DNA of 64,000 bases from Seminavis robusta (GCA_903772945.1 CAICTM010000141.1:1-64000), one strand, 5' to 3'. Shown: positions 43,174 to 55,680, counted from the first letter of the stretch. The notes: generated by a model from the letters alone, not told the origin. Program-made: numbers and translations.

Positions 43174-43623
43174 TTATTGAGAGCCCAGATATTCTGTTAC
43201 AACGGATTCATTCTTGTACAACGACTTGCTACCGGTACAGTCAATGCCAACAAAACTCAGTATTTGTACCCTCAAATGATGTTCTTCATTCAAACTCGCA
43301 TCTCCATTGCCCTTGTTAAAGCAACCCATTTCTGTCTCGGTGGATCCTGCAAAGCAAAGCCCTTTGCCCCCGGTAATGATGCTCAATTTGTCTCCCCTTA
43401 TCCCACGGAACCTAGCCAGTCCTGAATTTCCACTTTTCTTTGCTTCTATTATAAAAGTCTGACCCTCGTTGGCTTTCGTATATAATCTCCCTGCTCTCAA
43501 TCCCAAAATATCTCCCCTGATCATCCCCCTGGAACTAGCTAGGGTAGTCCTGAATTTCGACTTTTCTTTGCTTTGAATGAAAGCCTGGCCATAGATAGAT
43601 AATCTCCCATGGTATCCAAACAT
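43174..43623 (-). CDS. Small frame with beta-trefoil-like repeats (uncertain)
   Basis: 149 codons from an ATG at 43623. It has two in-frame copies of a roughly 40-residue unit, GQAFIQSKEKS..TLASSRGMIRGDIL and GQTFIIEAKKS..GLARFRGIRGDKL, also repeated at DNA level. A third part (LCFAGSTETEMGCFNKG) recalls the fascin-type beta-trefoil phrase 'GGTEDRLSCFA'. If real it would be a small beta-trefoil protein or a fragment of one. It could equally be a decayed gene piece or chance, as the flanks are low in coding character. Confidence 0.35.
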   Translation of the reverse strand: MFGYHGRLSIYGQAFIQSKEKSKFRTTLASSRGMIRGDILGLRAGRLYTKANEGQTFIIEAKKSGNSGLARFRGIRGDKLSIITGGKGLCFAGSTETEMGCFNKGNGDASLNEEHHLRVQILSFVGIDCTGSKSLYKNESVVTEYLGSQ

Positions 43624-43783
43624 CTCTTTTATTGAGAGCAGCCAGCACAATCATCATGATGCTAGCTACCAGGTACCGGTACGCTGTACATCGTTCTGGT
43701 TGGTGCAACCGGTACCGTACTGTACCCCAATACCTCGGCAGTCTTGCTGCCGGAGCCCTCAACCCATTTTTATTAAGCTAGTT

Positions 43784-46142
43784 CTATTCGTCGTCGCCCT
43801 TCAAGGCTTTGAGAATTTTCAATCCGTCTCGGTCAAATAAACATGAAGCATTTGTCCCGCTTACAGTTGCGAGCCATCCTACTTTTTGTTTCTTGTTCGA
43901 AATGGTTCCGACCTTCACGTCGCTATCTGCCAGAGTCCCTGGCTCTGCACTACGTGTCTGCTTTTTGGGGTACTGAACCATAAAGCGAAGACAACCAAAC
44001 TCTCCCCCCACAACTTTTGGCTTGATATCCTCTTCCCAGCGCCTCTTCAGACGTACATCATCAACCAACTCATGAGTAAATTGCTCCGTTGATTTGTCCC
44101 GTTTTTCGTGGTATAGCAAGTCTGGTGTCATTGTTCTCTTGAAATCTTTTCTATATTTGACTTGCGATATGACAAAAATGTACTGGGAATAATCCGCGTT
44201 CCACATGAGGAACATAAGATCTGGCCCAATTTTTGTGTCTGGGTAACAGAATGGAGGAACTTGGCCCTCAACCCTGGCCGTTGTCGCATCTTCGATCCAC
44301 TGCATTGTTTGCTCAGGGTGACTGCATTGCCTGGCAAGAACGCCATAGGCTGATCTGTGGGGTACTTTTTTGTTCGTCAAGACGACATCAGTGCCATGCT
44401 GCTCTCGCAGAATATTGTGAAAATTCTTTTGGATCGCCGGCAACAGTAGCTTCTCGAAAGCTTCACCCTGACCACCAGTCTCTTGCGATATCAAGTTGTT
44501 GATGACTGACTTTGTTAAAGAGAAACAATTGATGCCAGCCTGAATAATAATCGGTTCGTCGAGGACGCCTTTGTAATTTCCGTCAGCACTGACTGCAGCA
44601 ACGCCAATTACAATAAGCTCCTCTTGGCGCCTGTCAATAATTTGTGACTTTCCTCCAACGACAAACTTGAAGATGGCAGATTCCAGCCATTTGGCGACCT
44701 CATACTCACATTCCGTGACGACTTTCTTGATCGCACCAAAGGCTGTGCCCTCAGGTGGGTCGAATGGCTTCCTTCTGTCGCTTTGGGGGATATTTTTAAT
44801 GTCATCACTTGTGTAGACATCGAGGTACCGATCCAAAGCTTGTATCAGGAGGGTTCCAACTGGTGGTAGTTGTCCCCGGGTCCCCTTATAATCCTGTATG
44901 CGAGCTCGAACCAGGTACACTTCTAGAAAGGTGGCTGTCCATCGCGGACGGCCACGAAGCCACTTGGAGATGTGTTCCAGAGCAATGGAATTGCCCGGTT
45001 CGCTCAGGTCGACATCGAGGAAGTTACAAAGATATCGTTTGACCGCATCGGCATCAAGAGGTTTGAACTTGGTAAAGAGGAATTCCTTACTCTCTGTGTC
45101 TTTCGCCATGATCGACTCTGACGCCTCCCTGATTCCATCGATTGACATCCCCGTACCGGCTACAAGTGGGAAACCAGTATCAAAACCATTCATCCTTGGT
45201 ACTGTAGCCATCGCTTTGATCACCGCAGAGAAGGCAAACCTATCTTTGGTCCCATCCGAACTCAGGAAATAATTTCCGAGCTTCTTGAGAAGCGCTTGTG
45301 CCTCGTCTACCACCATTACGGACCAAAACCCTTTGTCGATGTGCGGAATGTATGCAAAGCTTGTGTCGTCCGTGTTCTCTCTGGCGTGGCGCAATCCCAT
45401 TCTAACAAGCGTTTTGAAGATATCTTCCCCCATGGCGTCCTTTGGGAACAGTTGAATCAAGAGCCATTGGTAAGGTGTGAGCTCTGTTCCGCTATTCTTT
45501 TTCCAGCTCTGTTTTGACCGCCATGAAAACGAGACTTCGAACAGAGATCATCACCTGAATATGTCGATCCAGTTCCTTATAGTTGTTTTGACTCCGAACC
45601 ACTTTCAGCTTCTGCTTCCTGGCTGCCACAACATCTGTCGATGAGTCTTCGTCGTCGAAAGAGGAAGAATATCCAATTTCACTCAAGAAATGGTTTTTGG
45701 TGCGATGACCGTCATACGCTTCGATCAGCATAGAAAGATCCTTCGACCCCGGATCATAGGTTGTGTTGGCAACAAAGTACAAACCAAAGCTGTGACTAAG
45801 GTATTCGTAGATAGAGCGGGTCTTGCCCGCTCCGGAAGTGCCGTACAATCCACTGCAAACGTCCTTGGTATCGTCAATGAATTTGTAGACCTCGGAATTC
45901 TTGCAATTAGTATTCTGAAGGCCATGCAACAAAAGTGAAGGTTTAGTCTTTTTCTTTACGAAGGGGTTTTTTGGTATCCCGGTGCCAGGCTTGAGGATGC
46001 TCGTCAATAAGCCATCCTCTGGCGCGGTGAAGTCTTCCAGCTCGAAAGCCTTCGTGAGAGGATTTTTTGCAAAGTAATCCTCGAGGTAGCTGGAGCATAG
46101 TTGATGGAAAGTAGTAGTAGAATTGTTTTTGGTTGTCATCAA
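43784..46142 (-). pseudogene. Crinkler (CR)-type NTPase-nuclease relic
   Basis: A minus-strand relic of the Crinkler-RHS-type effector family. The N-terminal part has a P-loop (GLYGTSGAGKTRSIYEYL) followed by the family's FGLYFVA strand; the middle has a Walker B-like VMVVDEAQALL; the C-terminal part has GPDLMFLMW and FVISQVKY, the order of a PD-(D/E)xK-type nuclease. In oomycetes and fungi such proteins are secreted or nuclear effectors; in free-living protists they are thought to act in conflicts with other organisms or elements. It appears interrupted about once, otherwise well preserved, so decay or a silencing event seems recent. It sits next to the retrotransposon nest. Confidence 0.75.
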
Positions 46143-46927
46143 CCCCCTGTGGGTCTGTCTGGTGATGTGGGGCCTAGAACTATCATTTTGAGTATTTAGC
46201 TAATTTTGTAGCATTTTGGCATTTCAGCTGAATCGAGCATTACCCGTACCGTATCTTTTTTAATAGCTGGAGAAATTTAATGCAGAAAGCCAGCCAAAAA
46301 GGCAAGTGTCCTATTTAATGCATAAAAGTCCTCAGATATAGATACATTTTATCCAAAATGTGACATAGGCAAAACTTGGATATTTGCTTAGGCAAGCATG
46401 TTCATTACTTAGATTTATATAATATACATGATGATATAATAGTAAGAGCATGCCATTGGAAAACAGTTACTGGTCAAACTAAGGCTTTTATAGACTTATT
46501 GCAAGTTGCCTTCAAGTAGATGGTGGCAAGACGTACTTAAGATGAACTATGACTGCATAGAAATGTGGATTTAAGGTACATTGAAGTAATAGGGTTAAGG
46601 TTATTGAATAGCATGCCCAATAGGCACCAGATTCGAAAGATAATGTATTTGGCTTGGTAGTCTAGTTTGGCAGTTTATTACTTTCTTTTTCATCTTTTGT
46701 TTGGTTTTCGTTTTCGTTTGATGATGTGCTTTGACTTGCCTCTAACAACCCATGCTCCACAAAAATGCTTACACAATCATATTCACCCGTCCCTGAAACT
46801 CATGCCCACTGGGCATGGGATTTAAAAATGGTAACATTCCTAAGGTCCTGACTGGAATTGTTACCACCCAGACAACAGTACTGTATCCATATCTTGTGCA
46901 AACACTCAAACCAAATTCAAAGACTCA
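46143..46927. other. AT-rich spacer with left copy of a host tandem unit
   Basis: No gene. From about 46612 to 46927 the sequence matches 55006-55321 to the right of the retrotransposon nest (cagattcgaaagataatgta ... caaattcaaagactca). Confidence 0.6.
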
Positions 46928-47349
46928 TGCACTACGCTAAAAGCTAGTGTAAAGATCTTTCGAGTGTTTTGAGTTTGAGAGAATGAAAGTTATGAGAGGA
47001 TTAGAAAGCTATGAAAACTAATCAACGAGAGAGATCACAATCAAGGGATCGTAGATCTGAACTCCCGCGGAAGACTGTAAAGTGTGATAGAGTAGGTTGT
47101 GGTAGTAATCCTACTCGTTCCACGGTCCAAAAACGGAACGCGTGGAAGATTCGTCTAGCATTTATCTAGTAGCGTGGAATCTCTCCACGCCAGCTAAATA
47201 TCTAGCGCGATGTTTCAGCATCGACCTAGTATGACTAGCGGTCATGAGAACCCTGTCTCAATGACTATTCACGAGAGACTCAGTCATGAGTCGAACTCAA
47301 ACCCTATCTAGGATCGAGTCGCGAATAAGGCTAAGAGCCGTGTATTGCA
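46928..47349 (-). repeat. LTR, outer element (3' LTR)
   Basis: 422 bp, TG...CA ends, begins tgcactacgctaaaagct on the plus strand. Near identical to 54563-54984. Confidence 0.9.
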
Positions 47350-49647
47350 TTCGCCCCCTGACAAGGGTCACAGAAGGCACGACATCAGTCGGACAAGGAG
47401 AACATATGATTTAAAGTGCGGGGCACTCTCATGAGATTGGATGTAGACATGTGCGTCGCACGATGGCAATCCTACAAGGGGATCAGGCCTTGTATGGGTG
47501 TATATACCTTATGTTCCAAGTCTGGTAGACTGTGCCGCCATTGGCGGTAGCATGTTGGAGCCGTACAGTGCCATTGTCATTGACTCGGTCTATAGTGTAA
47601 GGACCTTTGTACTTTGGCTGACCATACTTGCGGTGCTGATACTGTTGAATCATCACGGTATCGTTGACATTGTATTAATGAGGGACACGCGTCGCGTTCT
47701 CCCTATCGTTGTTCTGTTGGATGAGTCGTTGGCGACGTTCCTTGATGTACTTCCAGTTTGCTTCGAAACGGACGTTGTGAATCGCGTCACGGTTGAACAC
47801 GAGCTGTGCAGGCGTTGCACGCAAGGTGGTATGAATCGTGGCGTTCATTGCGAAGCGAACCGCCGTGAGGACTCCATCCCAGGATCCGTTCACGAGGTCG
47901 TCTTGGCACTTGATGTTTTGAACAGCGATCAAGTTGCGTATGGTCTGATGAGCACGCTCGACCATGGAGTTGGCTTGAGGGTTGCGCGTGGTGATGAACT
48001 TGCGACGAAGTCCATATTCATCCCGGAGAGTCTTCTCGACCTCTGCGCGGAACTCACGTCCTCTATCCATGATAACCTCAGCCGGCCATGGATACCGAGT
48101 AAGCCACGTTTGTTCTAGGACGATGGCTACTTCGTCTGCTGCCTTGGAGCAGATCTCTGCAATCTCGAACCATCCGGTTACGGGATCAATCATTGTCAAG
48201 CAATGAAGTGTACAGGAATTCTTTTTCTTAGGATCCCCGACGTTGTAGGGTTAGGGACCTATCAGGTCAATACATAGTCTTTCCCAAGGGATCTCCTCGC
48301 AAGTCTTTGGAGGCATCAATCCCAGCTTACGCGTCTTGGGTTTGTTCATCTGGCAGCTTTGGCAACGCTGACATACGGCCTGCACAGTCTTGCGCAGTCC
48401 TTTCCAGGTGTAGTGTTGGCTGATGGTTAGTTCTGTGCGAGTCTCGCCAGGATGCATCAGCACACCATGGTACCATTCGACTAGCTTCTTCTGCATAGTT
48501 TAGGTACGACGATCTTATCGTCCTTAACTACTAAGTCGTAAGACTTATCCCCTCTGGGGAAAGATTGCTTCTTGTAGTCGTTTGGCTTGTCCCTGAGGAG
48601 TTTCTTGATATCGTTGTCGTCTTTCTGACGATGTTCGATCTCGGGGAACGAGAGAGGGAACTCGCTAGGGAAGTCCTCTTCGTCTGCAGCCATGAGCTCA
48701 GCGATCTCGCTGGCTCCATTTGTTCTGAAGAACCGTCGTTGTTGGAGATGTTAAGTCTCGACAACGCATCAGCGACGATGTTCTGTTCGCCCTTGTATGT
48801 ACCGTAGTTCAGGGCCGTATTCTTCCAGAATAAGGCGCCATCGCATTACGCGATCGGTATTGAAGTTCTTACATGTAAGATTCTTTGTGGTCCGTATGCA
48901 CAACGATCTTCTGTCCCAGAAGAATGTTACGGAACTCTTTTAGAGTTTCTACGATACTGAGAAGTTCCTTCTCGGTAACGGTGTAACGTGTCTGAGCAGG
49001 GTTGAGCTTCCTGCTGTAGAACGCGATAGGTTTTCCTTCTGGGAAATTACTGCACCTAGTTGAGTATCACTCGCATCCGTGTGGATAACGAATGTATTGT
49101 TGAAGTCAGGGTAAGCGAGCAAGGTTTCTTTGCTGATGATCTTCTTCATCTGGCTAAAGCCTTGTCGTGTGTTCGGCTTCCCATTTTCCACTTCGTTGTT
49201 TTGGAAGTCAACGAAGCGAGTGGGGCCAGTACATGTGATCGTCTAATCCACATGTCTCGATAGTAGTTCACTAGTCCAATGAATCTACGGAGTTCTTTTC
49301 TGTTGGTAGGAGGAGCGATATTCTGGATCGCGTCTATTTCTTGGTTATAGGTTGGATCCCTTCTCGAGTAATCCAGTAACCTAAGTATTCAAGTTCTCCT
49401 CTTGCGAAGAAGGACTTGGTAGCATTGATCTTAAGTCCGGCTTCTCGAAGCCTTCGGAGAACTTCATCAACTTTTCAACGTGATCGGCCAGATCGCCGTT
49501 AGTTAGGATGAGTAGATCATCAATGTATGCATGGACGTATTCTACGTCGTGCATTAGTGTTCCCATCTTCTCTTGGAAGATGTCGGGACTATTGCATAGG
49601 CCCATTGGCAACCTCTGGTACTCGTACTTTCCCCACGGGAGTACGAT
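47350..49647 (-). mobile_element. Ty3/gypsy pol remnant: RT, RNase H, integrase
   Basis: Minus-strand coding remnant of the outer element. RT is recognised by MPMGLCNSPDIFQEKM and YIDDLLIL, RNase H by FVIHTDASDTQLGAVI, the integrase zinc region by WYHGVLMHPGETRTELT, and the integrase core by DRGREFRAE and NPQANSMVERAH. Broken, with several breaks. Confidence 0.85.
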
Positions 49648-50065
49648 TGCAATACACGGCTCTTAGCCTTATTCGCGACTCGATCCTAGATAGGGTTTGA
49701 GTTCGACTCATGACTGTCTCTCGTGAATAGTCATTGAGACAGGGTTCTCAGACCGCTCTAGTCATACTAGGTTGATGATGAAAATCGCTCTAGATATTTA
49801 GCCAGCGTGGAGCACTTCCACGCTACTAGATAAATGCTAGACGATCTTCCACGCGTTCCGTTTTGGATCGTGGAGTGAGTAGGATTGCTACCGCAACCTA
49901 CTCTATCACACTCTACAGTCTCCCGCGGGAGTTCAGATCTACGATCCTTTGATTGTGGATCTCTCTCATTGATTAGTTTTCATAGCTTTCTAATCTCTCA
50001 TAACTTTCATTCTCTCAAACTCAAAACACTCGAAAGATCTTTACACTAGCTTTTAGCGTAGTGCA
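49648..50065 (+). repeat. LTR in opposite orientation
   Basis: 418 bp, same family as the other LTRs but reversed relative to them. In its central part it is closer to the LTR at 53210 than to the outer pair. Confidence 0.85.
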
Positions 50066-53000
50066 CTACTGCTGTTGATGACAGTGCAGATCGTCTCAAG
50101 AAGATTCTTGATGCAAAATACGACAAGCTGACTTAAGGCAGTTTGCCAAAGTCAAGATCAGGCGACGAATCCACGTTCATCCGGAGAGTCTTCTCGACCT
50201 CTGCGCGGGACTCACGTTCTCTGTCCATGACAACCGGTCATGGATACTGGGTAACACACGTCTGTTTCAGAACGATGGTTACTCCGTCTGCTGTCTTGGA
50301 CAGCCCTTGGTAGTTCATTGGTCCAATAATCCACGAAGTTCCTTCTTTTGGTAGGAAGAGCGATAGTTGGATCGCATCTATTATCTTTTTAGTTAAGGGT
50401 TGGATTCCTTCTCGAGTATCCAATGTCTAGATACTCAAGTTTTTCCTTTCGAGGAAGGCCTTGGTAGTGTTGATTTTAACCCGACTTCTTGAAGTCTTTG
50501 GAAAGGTCATCTAACTATTCAACGCGTCTGCCAGATCGACGTCAGTTAGGATGAGTGATCATCAAGTATGCACGGACATTTCTAAGTCATGCATGCGTGT
50601 TTTCATCTTCCTTTGAAGATTCGGGACTATTACATAGGCCCATTGGCAAACTTGGTACTCGTGCTTTCCCTCGGGAGTGCAATGGTAGTGTTGCTTCGAG
50701 TGAGGTGACAGCTCGATTTGGTAGTGTCCCGTGTTCAGTCTAGACTAGTACGACTTGAATCCATCTAGGTTAAGAGCATGTCCTGTATTTTTGGGATAGG
50801 ATAAGGCTTCCGCTTACTATTTTGTTCGTTCCCGGAATACAGAGAGAATCGTACAGATCCCTCTTTCTTGGGAATGATAAAGTTGGTGCCGCCCACTCGG
50901 AACGATTCACCTTCTTGAGACTCCTGCTTCGCAGAGACGTTCAACCTCCTTCTTAAGAGTGTTGGTATGGACCCGTGGAGTAGGTGAGCCCTAGTATAAT
51001 AGGATTAGCGTCGGGACGAATTCTACTTCGTAGTCGTCCATTCGCAACTCTCCCCAAGTATCCTCGACTGGCCGAAGCACTTGGTTGAAAAGGCATGAGG
51101 CAGTTCTTGCTCTTCCTTATTTTACTGTTTCGACCTGGCGCATCTGCCTTAAGTCTGTTGTTCGTATGTCGTATCAAGATCTTCTTGAGACTATCTGCAT
51201 TTTCGCTGACACTGCAGGATCGGGAATGGAGAGTTCTCCTTTCTATCAGTATCGCCATCTTTCGCAGGGAAAAATACGCTGTTCCACTCCATGACATGTA
51301 GTGACATCAAACTTGATTCTTAGGTCGAAGAGTGTGTCTTGACCTATGATCATGTCTTGCGCCCCCAAGTTCTTGGTGACGTGCAAATTCCATCGATAAT
51401 TCTATTATCGTGGAACTCAGGAATCACGAGTGTGCCCTTACACTTCGTGCGGGGTTTCGATTCCTTCATAGAAGCAGTCCGTAATGTTTGGACGCCCCAT
51501 GATTCTTCATGAGTAAACTCTTTGCATGAGTTTGAGTAATTAAAGTTCCGGATGCTCCTGTACCAGTAAGCAACAGAGTGTAACGGTTTTTGTTTCCCTT
51601 CTCTCTCGTCTGTTAAATCTAACAATGACGATAGTTTCGAGGTCTCTTGTCTTGCGACGTTGATGAGTTGATTGGCCATGGACGAAGTTAACGATGCTGA
51701 ACAGATCGTCAGAGTCTAGTTGAGTAGTGCCAGGCAATTATCTAATTTGCGGTAGACTTCATTAGTTGCAAACAAATCTTGTTACTATTTAGTGAGATAT
51801 CTTCATCACTTAGGTATGAGAAATCGGAACATGGTTCCGTTGAATCATCATCCTGGCCTAATCCTCAGACGAGAGCTCTCCTCCGAATGATTGAAGTCGA
51901 ATTCGGCAAGCGCCTTGTCAACAGCAGCCATCTTCTTGTCCATCATGTTGATGGATCCAACAGAGGAGTCGTCCTCGTTGTCGGAATGTCGACTTGCGCT
52001 TGGCAACATGGTTGCATTCGCTTTCTTCTTGCGATCAGCCTGACCGCAGCGTTGGAAACCTTCTTCATGAGGACGAGAGTTCCTTTTGGTGTAGGTCTTG
52101 GCGTCGGACTTGCGTTTCCAAGTCTTGTTCTTGTTGTACGCTGGCTTGTTATCGTTGTCAGACGAGGACTGAGACTTGGCCTTGAGCTTCTTCAAGTCAT
52201 GCAGTCAGCAGTGTTGTGAGTCTGACTCGTGGTAGTCCACCACTTTTCTTCGCTTGGAAGAATGGTCGTTGTTGCGAGTAGACTTGTACTTCTTGCTGTT
52301 GTCTTTTCTTCGTAGGAGCTTGCTGGCATCACCGCCCTTGTCAAAGTCTTTCGAGGATTCCATGCGTTGCAGAATCCAATTGTTTCCCGATAGGAGCTGA
52401 GAAAGGATCGAAGTCGTGTCGTCCATCTTCTTCATCCACGAGCGTGGAATTCCATGACAAACAATGTCAATGACTTCGTCATGGTTCAACGTTTGGTTGG
52501 GTCCAAAAGGTGGTAGACAGGAAGTTCATCGGGTGTTCATCCGACTGAGGTTGTTGACATAAGCCCGAGTAGACATATCAGCAGGCTTACGCATCTTGCG
52601 GCGCATGAAGCGTTTCTGCTTTTCAAGAGCCTTGTAGGACAGACCGCTTCGATACAGGCATTTATGCCAAACGTAATGTCAGTCGTCCAAAGCAGGCTGA
52701 GCTGCTCCGTTTCAGGCAGCCTTGAAACGTGTTTGGAAAGTGGCTTCGTCTTCGCCGCCACGTACATCGCGTTGAGCATCCCGTGACTGCAATCTGGCGC
52801 AAAGCATTCCAACGTTTTCACGGTGGCCTGCACACTAGATTCGTAACTGCTCTTGGCAGAGCTAGAAGTCATCTCCTTGAGAGGTTATGTTTGTGCCAGG
52901 CGTAGCAATGGCGCGACCACGAAGACCTTCTCCAAACGTCCAGCCCACTTGATGTCTGACGTGGAGTCTCAGATCCATTGATGATTTGACCTTGAAGGTG

Positions 53001-53209
53001 TACTTGGCGCTGTTAGCATCTGCTGGAATAGTGCGAAGTTTGTAGGTGGTAGAGCGAGAATCGTCGATTCGCATTCATCATCGAGGTCGATGAGAGGAAG
53101 GATTGGTTTGTCACGCAGCTTAGACTCGAAGCTGGTGTATGCGTCTTTGGAATCTTCATGGGAGGAATAGGTTGAGGGTAGCTGAAAGCTATTGTGTTTG
53201 TTAACAAAA
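50066..53209 (-). mobile_element. Inner, older Ty3/gypsy remnant
   Basis: Degraded minus-strand copy. Recognisable parts from right to left: gag start (NKHNSFQLPSTYS), gag core (DEVIDIVCHGIPRSWMKKM), a Lys/Asn-rich nucleic-acid-binding region, protease region (LVNVARQETS-like), and scraps of RT and integrase matching the outer copy. Heavily broken, with many breaks. Confidence 0.75.
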
Positions 53210-53631
53210 TGCACTACGCTAAAAGCTAGTGTAAAGATCTTTCGAGTGTTTTGAGTTTGAGAGAATGAAAGTTTTGAGAGGATTAGAAAGCTATGAAAAC
53301 TAATCAACAAGAGAGATCCACAATCAAAAGATCGTAGATCTGAACCCGCGGGAGACTGTAGAGTGTTATAGAGTAGTTGCGGTAGCATCCTACTCCACTC
53401 CACGATCCAAAAACGGAACGCGTGGAAGATTCGTCTAGCATTTATCTAGTAGCGTGGAAGTGCTCCACGCTGGCTAAATATCTAGAGCGATGTTTCATCA
53501 TCAACTAGTATGACTAGAGCGGTCATTGAGAACCCTGTCTCAATGACTATTCACGAAGACATCAGTCATGAGTCGAACTCAAACCCTATCTAGGATCGAG
53601 TCGCGAATAAGGCTAAGAGCCGTGTATTGCA
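53210..53631 (-). repeat. LTR of inner element
   Basis: 422 bp, TG...CA ends, same orientation as the outer LTRs but visibly more diverged from them, hence an older subfamily. Confidence 0.88.
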
Positions 53632-54562
53632 GTAGGATCAGGAATGAAGAAGTTCTCTTCTTCATTGGTGTCGCTGTCTTTCATAGGAATAGATGCGTCG
53701 TCTCACTCCACTACATGGTAGTGAAATCGAACTTGAATCCTAAGTCAGAGAGAAGTCTCGACCTATGATCATGTCATACGCCCCAAGCTCTTGTGACGTG
53801 TAAATCCCACTCGATAATTCTATCTTCGTGGAATTCAGGAATCATGAATGCACCTTTGCACTTCGTGCTGTGTTTAATTCTCCTGCAGGGGTAGTCCACA
53901 TTGTTTGGACGCCCCCAAATCCTTCATGCGTAATTTTTAGCATGAGGTTGAGCAATCAAGGTTCCGGATGCCTCTGTATCCAGTAAGCAACGGAGTTTAA
54001 CGGGTTTTGGTTTCCCTTTCTCGTTGTTAAATCTAACATAGACGATGGGTTTGAGGTCTCTTGTCTTGCGACGTTTACGAGGTGGTTGGCCACGGACGAG
54101 GTTAACGATGCTAAATAGATCATCAGAGAGTCTAGTTGAGCAGCTTCTAGGCAATCATCTAATTTGCCGTAGTGTTCATCAGTTGCAAACAATTCTTGTT
54201 TACTAGTTAGTGAGATATCTTCATCACTTTGGTATGAGAAATCGGAACATGGTTCCGTTGAGTCATCATCCTGGCCTAATCCTCAGATAGAGATTTCTCC
54301 ATCCAAGTGATTGAAATTGATAGAGGAGTTGTCCTCATTGTCAGAGTCTTCTGATTTGCGCTTGGCAACATGGTTGCGAAGTTTGCAAGTGGTTGCACGA
54401 GTATCGTCGATCTCGTTTTCTTCGTCATTGTCGACGAGAGGAAGAATGGGTTTGTCACGCAACTGTTTCTCGAAGTTGCGGAACGCATGCTTTCCTTGAG
54501 CCATCTTCATGGTGAAGGAATAGGTTGAGGGTAGCTGAAAGCTATTGTGTTTGTTAACAAAA
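53632..54562 (-). mobile_element. Ty3/gypsy gag-protease remnant of outer element
   Basis: Minus-strand remnant next to the right LTR. It holds the gag start (MKMAQGKHAFRNFEKQL) and the retropepsin-like region found again in the inner copy. Broken. Confidence 0.75.
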
Positions 54563-54984
54563 TGCACTACGCTAAAAGCTAGTGTAAAGATCTTTCGAGT
54601 GTTTTGAGTTTGAGAGAATGAAAGTTATGAGAGGATTAGAAAGCTATGAAAACTAATCAACGAGAGAGATCACAATCAAGGGATCGTAGATCTGAACTCC
54701 CGCGGGAGACTGTAAAGTGTGATAGAGTAGGTTGTGGTAGTAATCCTACTCGTTCCACGATCCAAAAACGGAACGCGTGGAAGATTCGTCTAGCATTTAT
54801 CTAGTAGCGTGGAATCTCTCCACGCCAGCTAAATATCTAGCGCGATGTTTCAGCATCGACCTAGTATGACTAGCGGTCATGAGAACCCTGTCTCAATGAC
54901 TATTCACGAGAGACTCAGTCATGAGTCGAACTCAAACCCTATCTATGATCGAGTCGCGAATAAGGCTAAGAGCCGTGTATTGCA
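54563..54984 (-). repeat. LTR, outer element (5' LTR)
   Basis: 422 bp, partner of 46928-47349. Confidence 0.9.
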
Positions 54985-55005
54985 CTCAAACCAAAAAACT
55001 AAGAA

Positions 55006-55321
55006 TTGGGCATCAGATTCGAAAGATAATGTATTTGGCTTGGTAGTCTGATTTGGCAGTTTATTACTTTTTTCCATCTTTTGTTTGGTTTTCGTTTTCG
55101 TTTTCGTTTGATGGTGTGCTTTGACTTGCCTCTAACAACCCATGCTCCACAAAAATGCTTACACAATCACATTCACCCGTCCCTGAAACTCATGCCCACT
55201 GGGCATGGGATTCAAAAATGGTAACATTCCTAAGGTCCTGACTGGAATTGTTACCACCCAGACAACACTACTGTATCCATATCTTGTGCAAACACTCAAA
55301 CCAAATTCAAAGACTCAAACC
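55006..55321. repeat. Right copy of host tandem unit
   Basis: Matches about 46612-46927 with few differences. The 'ctcaaaccaaaaaactaagaa' tail follows both the element (54985) and this copy (55315), showing that a two-unit tandem repeat of roughly 340 bp existed before the element inserted at the end of the first unit. Confidence 0.75.
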
Positions 55322-55680
55322 AAAAAACTAAGAAATGACGGAGTCACACATATGCTAGGCAGCGCAGCAGCAAAAGAATCTTAACCCTAAAAAAAATCTG
55401 TTCACCACATTCTCCACCACCTTAATGTTTTACGTACTTTCACACCGTTAGCTTCAACGCAATTAGAACTAGACGTTATACTTCAGACTCACACGGGGGT
55501 AAGCTATGAAATTCTTGGATCTCCTTCAAGCTTACTCACTCGGCTCCGAGTGTGACTTCCCCTGGTATTGTAGAGTAGAGGGCGACAAAATGGTCTCTCG
55601 AGAGAATAGTTAGTTGGTACGTCGGTACTGGTACCGGTAGGCTCAGCGAAAGGGCACGAAATCGCGATTTACAAGTAATT

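Larger units (their letters stand above)
46928..54984 (-). mobile_element. Nested Ty3/gypsy LTR retrotransposon cluster
   Basis: Outer element bounded by a pair of 422-bp LTRs (46928-47349 and 54563-54984), which differ at only about three positions by eye, so the outer insertion is young. It is flanked by ctca on each side (or actca if the last LTR base is shared). Coding parts on the minus strand, right to left: gag start, aspartic protease region, reverse transcriptase (YIDDLL box), RNase H and integrase; the RT-RH-INT order makes it Ty3/gypsy. A second, older-looking copy lies inside it (49648-53631). A purine-rich tract (AGGGGGCGAA, minus strand) abuts the left LTR. I see no standard TGG primer-binding site. 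Broken, with many breaks. Confidence 0.85.

Noticed and set aside
47498-48118. 206-codon plus-strand frame
   Set aside because: Antisense shadow of the retroelement integrase, whose motifs are on the minus strand.
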